Assembly (NCBI GenBank): GCA_004283105.1
Contig: SHLN01000075.1
Span: 1 to 10,839 of the forward strand
Length of the DNA stretch: 10,839 bases
Origin: Acidimicrobiia bacterium
Lineage (GTDB): Bacteria > Actinomycetota > Acidimicrobiia > Spongiisociales > SHLN01
Direction: 5' to 3'
The first letter of the stretch is position 1, and the number at the start of each line of letters is the position of its first letter. The notes under the pieces were generated by a model. The model worked only from the letters and a program-made list of their open reading frames with translations. It searched no databases and was not told where the DNA came from. The position numbers and the translations under genes were made by a program. Below are positions 1 through 5,467 of the stretch, in pieces.

Positions 1-1439
1 CGCACCATGTCCCACGCGTTCGAGCGCGTGTAGGTGAGCTCCTCCACCGGCTCCTCGCCCGGCTTCTGGAACCACTGGGCCGCCTCCAACCCATAGCTGT
101 CGCCCCACACCGCGTTGGCGGCCACGAGCTTGTCGTAGATGGGGGAGGTCTGCAGCTTGCGACCCGCCGAAAGGAACTCGTTGGGATAGGTGATGCGGAA
201 CCGGCGACCGTAGTTCTCCCGCACCTTCGTGTCCGTGTACTCGAGCGTGGAGAAGTCGCCGAAGCGAGCCACATCCATACCCCAGATGTCGTGACCGGGA
301 TCACCCTCGGTCATCCAGTTGGCCAACGCCAGACCCACACCGCCGCCCTGGGACAATCCCGCCATCACCCCACACGCCGACCAGTAGCCGGGCAGCCCCC
401 GAATCGGACCGATCACCGGATTGCCATCGGGCGCAAACGTGAACGGACCGTTGATCACCTGCTTGATACCGGCCGTCTCGAAGATGGGGAAGTGCTTGAA
501 CGCCACCTCCAGGTTGTCCGCAATCTGATCGAGATCGGGGGTCAGCAGCTGCATGCCGAAATCCCACGGCGTCTCCTTGGGCGACCACGGGATGCCGTTG
601 CGCTCATAGGTGCCGAGCAGCAGACCCTCACCCTCCTGACGCATGTAGATCTCGCCCGCGAAATCGATGCAATGCAGCCCCTCGGCGCCGCTGCGTTCGT
701 TGATCTCGGCCATCTCCGCCAGCGGCTCGGTCACGAGGTACTGATGCGCCATGGCGAGGATCGGCAGCTCGAGGCCCACCATGCGGCCGACCTCTCGTGC
801 CCACAGGCCACCCGCGTTCACCACGTGCTCGCAGTGGATGACCTCCTTCTCCTCACCCGTGTTCGTGTCGTAGGTGTGCACATCCCAGCCGCCATCGGCG
901 CCGCGGGTGATGTGGCGGGCCCACGTGTGGCGATACACCTCGGCGCCGTTGTTGCGCGCGCACCGGGCGTAGGCGTTGGTGACACCGGACGGGTCGACAT
1001 GACCCTCGTTCTCATCGAACATCGCGCCGACGAAGTACTGGGGGTCGAAGATCGGCATCAGGTCATGAGCCTCTTCGATGGAGATGAGCTCGAGCTCCAT
1101 CCCGAGGTAACGCCCCCGGGCATTGGCCGAGCGCAACCAGTCCATGCGGTGCTCGTTGTCCGCCAGCATCACCCCACCGGTGATGTGTATGCCGCAGTCG
1201 ACGCCGGACAGCTCCTCGATCTCCTTGTAGAGCTCGATCGTGTACTGCTGCAGCTTGGCCACATTCGGGTCGCCGTTCAGCGTGTGCATGCCGCCGGCCG
1301 AGTGCCACGTGGAGCCGGCCGTGAGCTCGGTGCGCTCCACCAGCACGACGTCGGTCCAGCCGTTCTTCGTGAGGTGATACAGCACCGAAGTGCCGACCAC
1401 GCCGCCGCCGATGACCACTACCTGGGTGTTCGTCTTCAT
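1..1439 (-). CDS. Dimethylglycine/sarcosine dehydrogenase-like FAD oxidoreductase, 5' part (runs off left edge)
   Basis: The minus frame is open from an ATG at 1439 to the window edge, giving 479 residues with no stop. The N-terminus has a Rossmann FAD-binding stretch (VVVIGGGVVG, residues 7-16). It is followed by ELTAGSTWHSAGG (38-50), whose His46 matches the histidine that carries covalent FAD in mitochondrial dimethylglycine and sarcosine dehydrogenases. The DAO-type FAD domain fills roughly residues 1-380, and a linker/FAO_M-like region follows. Members of about 800-850 residues continue into a GcvT-like tetrahydrofolate-binding domain, which would lie outside the window. The expected reaction is oxidative N-demethylation of dimethylglycine, sarcosine or a related methylamine, with the one-carbon unit passed to folate. 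There is no clear Shine-Dalgarno; a TAnnnT box ends 6 nt before the ATG. The first ~50 codons and the upstream DNA recur at 2581-2804. The family is secure; the exact substrate (dimethylglycine, sarcosine or other) is not. Confidence 0.9.
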   Translation of the reverse strand, partial: MKTNTQVVVIGGGVVGTSVLYHLTKNGWTDVVLVERTELTAGSTWHSAGGMHTLNGDPNVAKLQQYTIELYKEIEELSGVDCGIHITGGVMLADNEHRMDWLRSANARGRYLGMELELISIEEAHDLMPIFDPQYFVGAMFDENEGHVDPSGVTNAYARCARNNGAEVYRHTWARHITRGADGGWDVHTYDTNTGEEKEVIHCEHVVNAGGLWAREVGRMVGLELPILAMAHQYLVTEPLAEMAEINERSGAEGLHCIDFAGEIYMRQEGEGLLLGTYERNGIPWSPKETPWDFGMQLLTPDLDQIADNLEVAFKHFPIFETAGIKQVINGPFTFAPDGNPVIGPIRGLPGYWSACGVMAGLSQGGGVGLALANWMTEGDPGHDIWGMDVARFGDFSTLEYTDTKVRENYGRRFRITYPNEFLSAGRKLQTSPIYDKLVAANAVWGDSYGLEAAQWFQKPGEEPVEELTYTRSNAWDMV

Positions 1440-1510
1440 GGCGCGAGATTAGTCAGCGCTGCTCGCGGGTGGCCCAGCCGGTCAAGACGAAAACAAGATG
1501 AGTTGAGAGG
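1287..1510. repeat. Direct repeat copy 1 (dehydrogenase 5' end plus upstream region)
   Basis: This segment aligns without gaps to 2581-2804 at a constant offset of 1294 bp. By eye there are about 10 mismatches in the 153 coding bases and about 12 in the 71 upstream bases, roughly 90% identity overall. It covers codons 1-51 of the dehydrogenase and its presumed promoter. The two copies flank vapBC and the CopC remnant. The most divergent block is just upstream of the -10 box (about 1457-1472); the -10 region and a GCCGGTCAAGACGAAAA stretch are conserved. Confidence 0.9.
1446..1451 (-). promoter_or_regulatory. Candidate -10 box for a leaderless dehydrogenase transcript
   Basis: On the minus strand TAATCT lies exactly 6 nt before the ATG at 1439, and no purine-rich ribosome-binding site is present. 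This fits a TAnnnT -10 element that places the transcription start at or next to the start codon. The box and spacing are unchanged in the truncated copy (2740-2745). No convincing -35 is seen. Confidence 0.4.
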
Positions 1511-1565
1511 GAGCGAGAAGCGGGTGTCACAGGCTGGCTCTAACTTCGGCTCAATGACCTACAGA

Positions 1566-1592
1566 TTGGAATCCGAGGCCAAGGTGTACACT
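1566..1592 (+). promoter_or_regulatory. Candidate vapBC promoter with embedded palindrome (operator)
   Basis: TTGGAA (1566-1571) and TACACT (1587-1592) form a weak -35/-10 pair with 15-nt spacing. The -10 box ends 6 nt before the vapB ATG at 1599, again suggesting a leaderless message. The -10 overlaps the perfect 8-bp palindrome GTGTACAC (1584-1591), which sits in the looser inverted repeat CCAAG...TTGG. VapB-VapC complexes usually bind palindromes in their own promoter, so this is a reasonable autoregulatory operator. That role is inferred. Confidence 0.4.
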
Positions 1593-1598
1593 TGGTGT

Positions 1599-1802
1599 AT
1601 GGCTCGCACAAACATCGATATCGACGAAGACGCATGCCGCGCGGTGATGGATCGATTCGGGCTCGCCACCAAGCGAGATGCCGTGAACTTGGCGTTGCGT
1701 CATCTCGCCGCCGAGGCGCTCGACATCGACGACGCACGCTCTCTTCGTGGGTCGGGGTGGGAAGGCGACCTCGACGAGCTCCGCTCCAGCCGAGCTTCGT
1801 GA
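1599..1802 (+). CDS. vapB: VapB-family antitoxin
   Basis: A 67-residue protein. Its N-terminus, starting MARTNIDIDEDACRAVMDRF, has the short beta strand followed by helices of ribbon-helix-helix VapB antitoxins (residues ~3-38, including the ATKRDAVNLAL segment). The acidic C-terminal tail with Trp54 (about 42-62) is the part that normally wraps around and blocks the toxin. The ATG at 1599 is chosen because the RHH motif begins straight after it; the open frame further upstream is a shadow of the opposite-strand dehydrogenase. The stop overlaps the GTG start of vapC (GTGA, 1799-1802), indicating translational coupling. No Shine-Dalgarno is visible. The protein should neutralise VapC and, with it, repress the pair's promoter. 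Confidence 0.88.
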   Translation: MARTNIDIDEDACRAVMDRFGLATKRDAVNLALRHLAAEALDIDDARSLRGSGWEGDLDELRSSRAS

Positions 1803-2188
1803 TCCTCATCGACAGCTCCGCCTGGATCGAGTTCCTGCGCGACACCGGCAGTGCCGTCTGTGAGGCGGTGGACCAGTTGCTCGAAGCGGACATCGCCATC
1901 TGCGATGTAGTCAGCATGGAGATCCTCGCCGGCGCTCGAGATGACCAGCACCTTGGCCAGCTTCGCGGCCTACTAGCCAGGGCCGTGGTCCTGCCGACCA
2001 CAGCCGCCGACTACGAGCAAGCAGCGGCGTTGTACCGGACATGCCGTCAACGAGGCGAAACCGTCCGCAAGCTGGTCGACTGCCTCATCGCATCGGTGGC
2101 CATCCAAGCCGACGTTCCGATCCTCGCACTCGACTCGGATTTTGAGGTCCTCGAACGCCACACTGCCCTGCAGATTCGGACTCCCTGA
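1799..2188 (+). CDS. vapC: VapC-family PIN-domain ribonuclease toxin
   Basis: A 129-residue single PIN domain, the normal length for VapC. The acidic metal-binding residues are in place: Asp5 in ILIDSSAWIEF, Glu41 in VVSMEILAGARD, Asp94 in KLVDCLIASVA, and Asp112/Asp114 in LALDSDFEVL. VapC toxins are Mg2+-dependent ribonucleases, often cleaving tRNA or rRNA loops, and are held inactive by their cognate VapB. The GTG start overlaps the vapB stop, so the pair forms a compact two-gene operon. The toxin looks intact and presumably active, unlike the decayed genes just downstream. The RNA target cannot be inferred from the sequence. Confidence 0.92.
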   Translation: MILIDSSAWIEFLRDTGSAVCEAVDQLLEADIAICDVVSMEILAGARDDQHLGQLRGLLARAVVLPTTAADYEQAAALYRTCRQRGETVRKLVDCLIASVAIQADVPILALDSDFEVLERHTALQIRTP

Positions 2189-2215
2189 TCACGGAGCTCA
2201 GGTCGTTTAGGCAAT

Positions 2216-2580
2216 ATGAGGCGCATCTCATTCTTTGTGGCGGCGCTCGTGGTTGGACTTGCTCGTCCTACCGCTCGCAGGCGAGGCGCTGGCGCACACA
2301 GGCCTGGTTTCCTCTGAACCGGCCGACGGTGACGTGGTCGAAGGCCCGCTCGAGTCGGTGAACATGGACTTCACGGGAACACCCGGCGTGTGCGAGGACG
2401 GGATCATCGTGGGCGACGCGGTTGCAACACGGACCTGCCCGTCGAGGTCACCCAGGAGGGAAATCGAACCACCGCCCGATTCGATCCACCACTGCCCGCC
2501 GGGGCGTACGCACTCACATGGGTGATCCGTTGCGACGACACCCGCACGGTGGCGCAGGACGATCCGCCGCCGTCCACAAC
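2216..2580 (+). pseudogene. CopC-like copper-resistance domain protein, frameshifted and 3'-truncated
   Basis: Three pieces in two frames rebuild one exported protein. A signal-peptide start, MRRISFFVAALVVG, opens at ATG 2216. After a shift near 2255-2260 the other frame reads LLVLPLAGEALAHTGLVSSEPADG, a hydrophobic core with an Ala-His-Thr mature start typical of CopC-like (YobA/PcoC) domains, on to about 2423. After a second shift near 2424-2432 the first frame resumes with TDLPVEVTQEGNRTTARFDPPLPAGAYALTW-type CopC sequence to about 2570. The first lesion behaves like a 1-nt insertion and the second like a 1-nt deletion. The C-terminal strand of the domain is missing because the sequence joins the dehydrogenase fragment at 2581. 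CopC domains bind copper in the periplasm or at the cell surface. No functional product is expected unless the shifts are sequence errors. Confidence 0.7.
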
Positions 2581-2733
2581 CAGGCCGCCGGCCGAGTGCC
2601 ACGTGGAGCCGGCCGTGAGCTCGGTGCGCTCCACCAGCACAACGTCGGTCCAGCCGTTCTTCGTGAGGTGATACAGCACCGAGGCGCCGACGACGCCGCC
2701 GCCGAATTCCACAACTTGGGTGTTCGTCTTCAT
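2581..2733 (-). pseudogene. Truncated second copy of the dimethylglycine dehydrogenase-like gene
   Basis: The minus frame from ATG 2733 reads MKTNTQVVEFGGGVVGASVL and continues through WHSAGG at residue 50. It differs from the intact gene at only three positions there: Val9 to Glu, Ile10 to Phe and Thr17 to Ala. After Gly50 similarity ends abruptly and the frame runs into antisense CopC sequence. Only the start of the FAD-binding domain remains, so it cannot encode an enzyme. Most nucleotide differences from copy 1 are silent, suggesting that it diverged as a functional paralogue before being cut. Confidence 0.88.
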
Positions 2734-2804
2734 GGCGCGAGATTAGTCAGGAGCGCTCCGCGGCCGCCCAGCCGGTCAAGACGAAAATGCGATGAGTTGA
2801 GAGG
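2581..2804. repeat. Direct repeat copy 2 (dehydrogenase 5' fragment plus upstream region)
   Basis: Partner of 1287-1510, in the same orientation, gap-free at an offset of 1294 bp and roughly 90% identical by eye. The left edge is sharp where it meets the CopC remnant (2580/2581). The right edge fades after GAGTTGAGAGG (2794-2804). Homologous recombination between the two copies would delete vapBC and the CopC remnant. Confidence 0.9.
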
Positions 2805-2805
2805 T

Positions 2806-2822
2806 GACCGGCGAGGCCGGTC
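2806..2822. other. Short perfect hairpin
   Basis: GACCGGC-gag-GCCGGTC makes a 7-bp stem with a 3-nt loop directly after the right end of repeat copy 2. No T-tract follows on either strand, so it is not a classical terminator. Its role is unknown. The rest of 2805-2906 holds no recognisable coding sequence and is noticeably more AT-rich near 2875-2900. Confidence 0.4.
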
Positions 2823-2906
2823 GCCCGTACGTCGGCACCTAGACAAATCTGCATCCGAATCCTACTCTCCGTGAGTATTGAACAATAAATCAACAGCCTT
2901 ACGGGC

Positions 2907-2911
2907 AGGAG
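2907..2911 (+). promoter_or_regulatory. Shine-Dalgarno of the decayed exported-protein gene
   Basis: AGGAG lies 8 nt before the ATG at 2920. A good ribosome-binding site in front of a signal-peptide start supports the view that the reading frame below was once a real gene. Confidence 0.6.
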
Positions 2912-2919
2912 TGTGTGGA

Positions 2920-3239
2920 ATGAGAAGCAAATTTATCGCAGCAGTGGCAATTTGAGTCGCTTCCGTCAGTGTCGGTGGCGCCGCAGTTAGTGCGGCCCCA
3001 CCTGAAGCAAGCCGGACACGGCTTGCATGCAGGCCGGCATGGACGTCTTGCGAGACGCCGGCCTTTTCTCGGCTGTAGCCAAGGACGGCCTCCCGATCGC
3101 GACCGCCGTAGCCGTCGGTGTGGACGTTCGGGAAGGTGCCGATATATCCGGCGTGCCCGATCCCATCCCGATGAACATCGTGCTCGCTGATCACCGGGCC
3201 GGCGACAACAGCCTGTTCGTCTACCCGTGGTGTGGCTAA
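2920..3239 (+). pseudogene. Small exported protein of unknown function, broken by a stop and a frameshift
   Basis: From ATG 2920 the frame gives MRSKFIAAVAI, then an in-frame TGA (2953-2955), then VASVSVGGAAVSAAPPEAS. Read through the stop, this is a typical Sec signal peptide with an AVSA-A cleavage region. A one-base deletion near 3000-3012 then moves the coding sequence to another frame, which continues as SKPDTACMQAGMDVLRDAGL and ends ADHRAGDNSLFVYPWCG at TAA-type stop 3237-3239. The rebuilt product would be about 105 residues, with two cysteines in the mature part. I do not recognise a named family. The 70-residue intact tail from ATG 3027 could be mistaken for a gene, but it lacks a ribosome-binding site. 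A terminator follows 40 nt downstream, matching the end of this unit. Confidence 0.6.
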
Positions 3240-3278
3240 CAGCTTGACCAGCTGACGACAGGCTGACGCAGTCGCGAT

Positions 3279-3314
3279 ACGACCCCGGCTTCATGCCGGG
3301 GTCGTGTTCGTTTT
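3279..3314 (+). terminator. Strong intrinsic terminator
   Basis: An 11-bp perfect stem (ACGACCCCGGC, 3279-3289, with GCCGGGGTCGT, 3295-3305) and a 5-nt loop are followed by GTTCGTTTT. It ends the plus-strand unit of the decayed exported protein. On the minus strand the hairpin lies 37 nt after the aldo/keto reductase stop, so it may also slow transcription from that side, but it lacks a U-tract there. Confidence 0.8.
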
Positions 3315-3351
3315 GAGGTTGCCGATCCTCGCGTTTGACTCCGCGCCGCGA

Positions 3352-4377
3352 CTAGCCGGCGTCGCTCGACTGGGCCCAGAGGTTCACCCCAGCATCGACA
3401 GCGAACTCATCGATCGCCGCCAGCTCATCATCGGAAAAGGTCGTGTGTTCGAGGGCGGCGATGCATTCGGCGATCTGCTCCCACCGGCTGGCGCCGATCA
3501 GCGCCGAAGTGACCACGTCATCGCGAAGCACCCACGACAAGGCCATCTGGGCGAGCGACTGCCCCCGATCGGCCGCGATCGAACGCAGACCGCGCACCCG
3601 AGCCACGTTGGCCTCGTTGACGAACGACGGATCGAACGAATCGCCCTCCGCCGCCCTGGAATCGGCCGGAATGCCATCGAGATACTTGTTGGTCAGCAGA
3701 CCCTGCGCCAGCGGCGAGAACGCGATGCAGCCGATGCCCTTGTCGCGCAGCACGTCGGTCAGGCCACCCTCGATCCACCGGTTCAACAATGAATACGACG
3801 GCTGGTGGATCAGGCACGGCGTGCCCAGTTCGGCCAGCAACGTCGCGGCCTCCCGAGTCTTCTCCGGCCCGTACGACGAGATGCCGGCATACAGCGCCCG
3901 GCCGGAACGAACCGCATGATCGAGCGCACCCATCGTCTCCTCGAGCGGCGTGTCCGGGTCGTAGCGATGCGAGTAGAAGATGTCGACGTAGTCGAGCTGC
4001 ATACGCCCGAGCGACTGGTCGAGACTGGCCAGCAGACTCTTCCGGCTGCCCCACTCGCCGTATGGGCCGTCCCACATCAGATAGCCCGCCTTGGACGAGA
4101 TGACGAGCTCGTCACGATAGGGGGCCAGATCGCCAGCCATGAGCGTGCCGAAGTTCGTCTCCGCCGAACCAGGCGGCGGCCCGTAGTTGTTGGCCAGATC
4201 GAAATGGGTGATGCCGGCGTCGAATGAATTGAGGATCATGGCGCGGGCGTCCGCCGAAAGCGCAGCACCACCGAAGTTGTGCCACAACCCCAGGGAGATC
4301 CGCGGGAGCTTCAACCCCCTCGTGCCACACCGGGCATAGGTCATCTCGTCGTAGCGGGCGTCGGCTGGTGCGTACAT
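3352..4377 (-). CDS. gpr: Aldo/keto reductase, L-glyceraldehyde 3-phosphate reductase (YghZ/Gpr) type
   Basis: A 341-residue (beta/alpha)8 aldo/keto reductase, close to the 346 residues of E. coli YghZ (AKR14A). Family-specific stretches include SLGLWHNFG (28-36), ITHFDLANNYGPPPGSAE (56-73), VDIFYSHR (131-138), LIHQPSYSLLNRW and IAFSPLAQGLL. The catalytic tetrad is Asp60, Tyr65, Lys96 and His137. The C-terminal LIGASRWEQI segment fits the NADPH adenosine phosphate site. The E. coli enzyme reduces L-glyceraldehyde 3-phosphate, and also methylglyoxal, with NADPH. The start is ATG 4377 with GAAAGG (4382-4387) 4 nt upstream. It is divergent from the aldolase-kinase-transporter genes across 69 bp, suggesting shared control and a role in clearing an aldehyde made by that pathway. 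The family is secure; the physiological substrate is inferred. Confidence 0.9.
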   Translation of the reverse strand: MYAPADARYDEMTYARCGTRGLKLPRISLGLWHNFGGAALSADARAMILNSFDAGITHFDLANNYGPPPGSAETNFGTLMAGDLAPYRDELVISSKAGYLMWDGPYGEWGSRKSLLASLDQSLGRMQLDYVDIFYSHRYDPDTPLEETMGALDHAVRSGRALYAGISSYGPEKTREAATLLAELGTPCLIHQPSYSLLNRWIEGGLTDVLRDKGIGCIAFSPLAQGLLTNKYLDGIPADSRAAEGDSFDPSFVNEANVARVRGLRSIAADRGQSLAQMALSWVLRDDVVTSALIGASRWEQIAECIAALEHTTFSDDELAAIDEFAVDAGVNLWAQSSDAG

Positions 4378-4446
4378 GTCGCCTTTCTACCATTACGGCT
4401 CGTCTACCGGCACGATTTGTCGAGTCGGCAGAACTACGCTCGCGTC
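4378..4446. promoter_or_regulatory. Divergent promoter region between reductase and aldolase genes
   Basis: These 69 bp must hold the start signals for both genes. On the plus strand TACGCT (4435-4440) ends 6 nt before the aldolase ATG at 4447. With no Shine-Dalgarno present, this suggests a leaderless transcript. The reductase side has a GAAAGG ribosome-binding site (4382-4387). A convincing -35 is not visible for either gene, and I could not define an operator. Confidence 0.45.
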
Positions 4447-5430
4447 ATGGCTACCCAGGACGCACAGCTCGACCGGAAACTCGCCACCATTCGATCGGGT
4501 AAATACACGCCGTCCGACTTCATCATCGCCGATGCCAAGGACGGCGACATGGCCTTCGGTCTCCTAGCCCCCGGCCCCAATCCCGTCGGCACACTCAAGA
4601 CCAAACCCGAGTACCTCGACGCCATCACCGCGATGACCGAGTCCGGCCTCATCGACGTCATGTTGCTCTCGGCATCATCGGCCGAGACACTCACCCGGCG
4701 TGGGGTGTTCGATAGCTCCGTGGTCACGCCGGCCGTGCGGATGAACGATACGACCGACATCTGGATGGCACGAGGGTCGAGTTATCGCGACCACCGCTCC
4801 GCCCCCTTCTCGACCGCCGACATCGACTCGGTTTCGAGCTTCTGCAACCTCGGCCTCTACTCCGTAACGTTCTCCAACGATCTCGAGAGCGATCGAGCCA
4901 GCCTCGAGGCGTATCGCAACTTCAGGCACGCCGTGCGCCCATACCGGTTCCGGCATTTCCTCGAAGTCTTCAACCCCGCATTCGACATTGGGATCCCCGA
5001 TCATGCCCTCGGCGACTACGTCAACGACATGGTCATCAAGGCCGTCGCCGGCGTCACCTCGGCTGATTCCCCGCAGTTCCTCAAGATGCAGTTCAACGGA
5101 GCCAAAGCCATGTCTGAGCTCGCCTCGTACGACCCCGAGAACCTCATCGTGGGCATCCTCGGAGGAGCGAAGGGCACGACCCGCGACACGTTCGAGCTCG
5201 CCACCCAGGCCGAGCAGGCCGGCGCACGCGTCGCGCTGTTCGGTCGCAAGATCAACCTCTCGGAGGCGCCGGTCGAGCTCGTCCGGCTCATGCGAGCGAC
5301 GATCGAGAAAGAGCTATCACCGACGGAGGCCGTGCACAGCTACCACGACCACCTCGGCGAGAACGGCGTCACTCCGCACCGCATCCTCGAGGACGACCTC
5401 CGGATCACCGATCCGGTGCTTGTGTCGTGA
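4447..5430 (+). CDS. Putative class I aldolase-like TIM-barrel protein
   Basis: A 327-residue soluble protein with no signal peptide. The C-terminal half resembles DeoC/FbaB/LacD-type aldolase barrels. Lys213 in SPQFLKMQFNGAKAM sits on a strand-like segment where a Schiff-base lysine would lie. NLIVGILGGAKGTTRDTFE and GARVALFGRKINLSEAP (G259-P275) look like the two late phosphate-binding strands of such barrels. The N-terminal half (DVMLLSASSAETLTRRGVFD) is less familiar. The expected role is reversible cleavage of a phosphorylated sugar. The gene lies 37 nt before a PfkB kinase gene and in line with an frc-type importer, supporting that role. ATG 4447 is chosen because it follows the -10-like box and precedes the conserved region; sequence further upstream overlaps the reductase gene. 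From memory, a related protein may sit next to iolC in corynebacterial inositol clusters, but I cannot confirm this. The aldolase call is moderate and the substrate unknown. Confidence 0.65.
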   Translation: MATQDAQLDRKLATIRSGKYTPSDFIIADAKDGDMAFGLLAPGPNPVGTLKTKPEYLDAITAMTESGLIDVMLLSASSAETLTRRGVFDSSVVTPAVRMNDTTDIWMARGSSYRDHRSAPFSTADIDSVSSFCNLGLYSVTFSNDLESDRASLEAYRNFRHAVRPYRFRHFLEVFNPAFDIGIPDHALGDYVNDMVIKAVAGVTSADSPQFLKMQFNGAKAMSELASYDPENLIVGILGGAKGTTRDTFELATQAEQAGARVALFGRKINLSEAPVELVRLMRATIEKELSPTEAVHSYHDHLGENGVTPHRILEDDLRITDPVLVS

Positions 5431-5450
5431 CCACGGTGCTGCAAATCGTG

Positions 5451-5463
5451 AGAGAGACTCTCT
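5451..5463. other. Inverted repeat just before the kinase start
   Basis: AGAGAG-A-CTCTCT forms a 6-bp palindrome in the 37-nt gap between the aldolase stop and the kinase GTG. The heptamer TCGTGAG also occurs at 5446-5452 and again at 5466-5472, where it contains the GTG start. It could be a short mRNA hairpin limiting kinase translation, or a protein site. The evidence is thin. Confidence 0.25.
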
Positions 5464-5467
5464 TCTC

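Noticed and set aside
291..1598. Long plus-strand open frame leading into vapB
   Set aside because: It is antisense to the dehydrogenase, whose FAD and histidine motifs are unmistakable on the minus strand. Only the part from 1599 encodes a recognisable protein.
2235..2525. Intact 96-codon plus-strand gene
   Set aside because: It would start at TTG inside the signal peptide of the CopC-like reading and end in non-CopC sequence after a frameshift. It is one piece of a pseudogene.
1287..2804. Composite transposon or insertion sequence carrying vapBC
   Set aside because: The repeats are protein-coding dehydrogenase sequence with no transposase, terminal inverted repeats or target-site duplication.
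2953..2955. TGA in the exported-protein signal peptide as a selenocysteine codon
   Set aside because: Selenocysteine within a signal-peptide hydrophobic core makes no sense, no SECIS-like hairpin was seen just after it, and a separate frameshift lies downstream. Decay is simpler.
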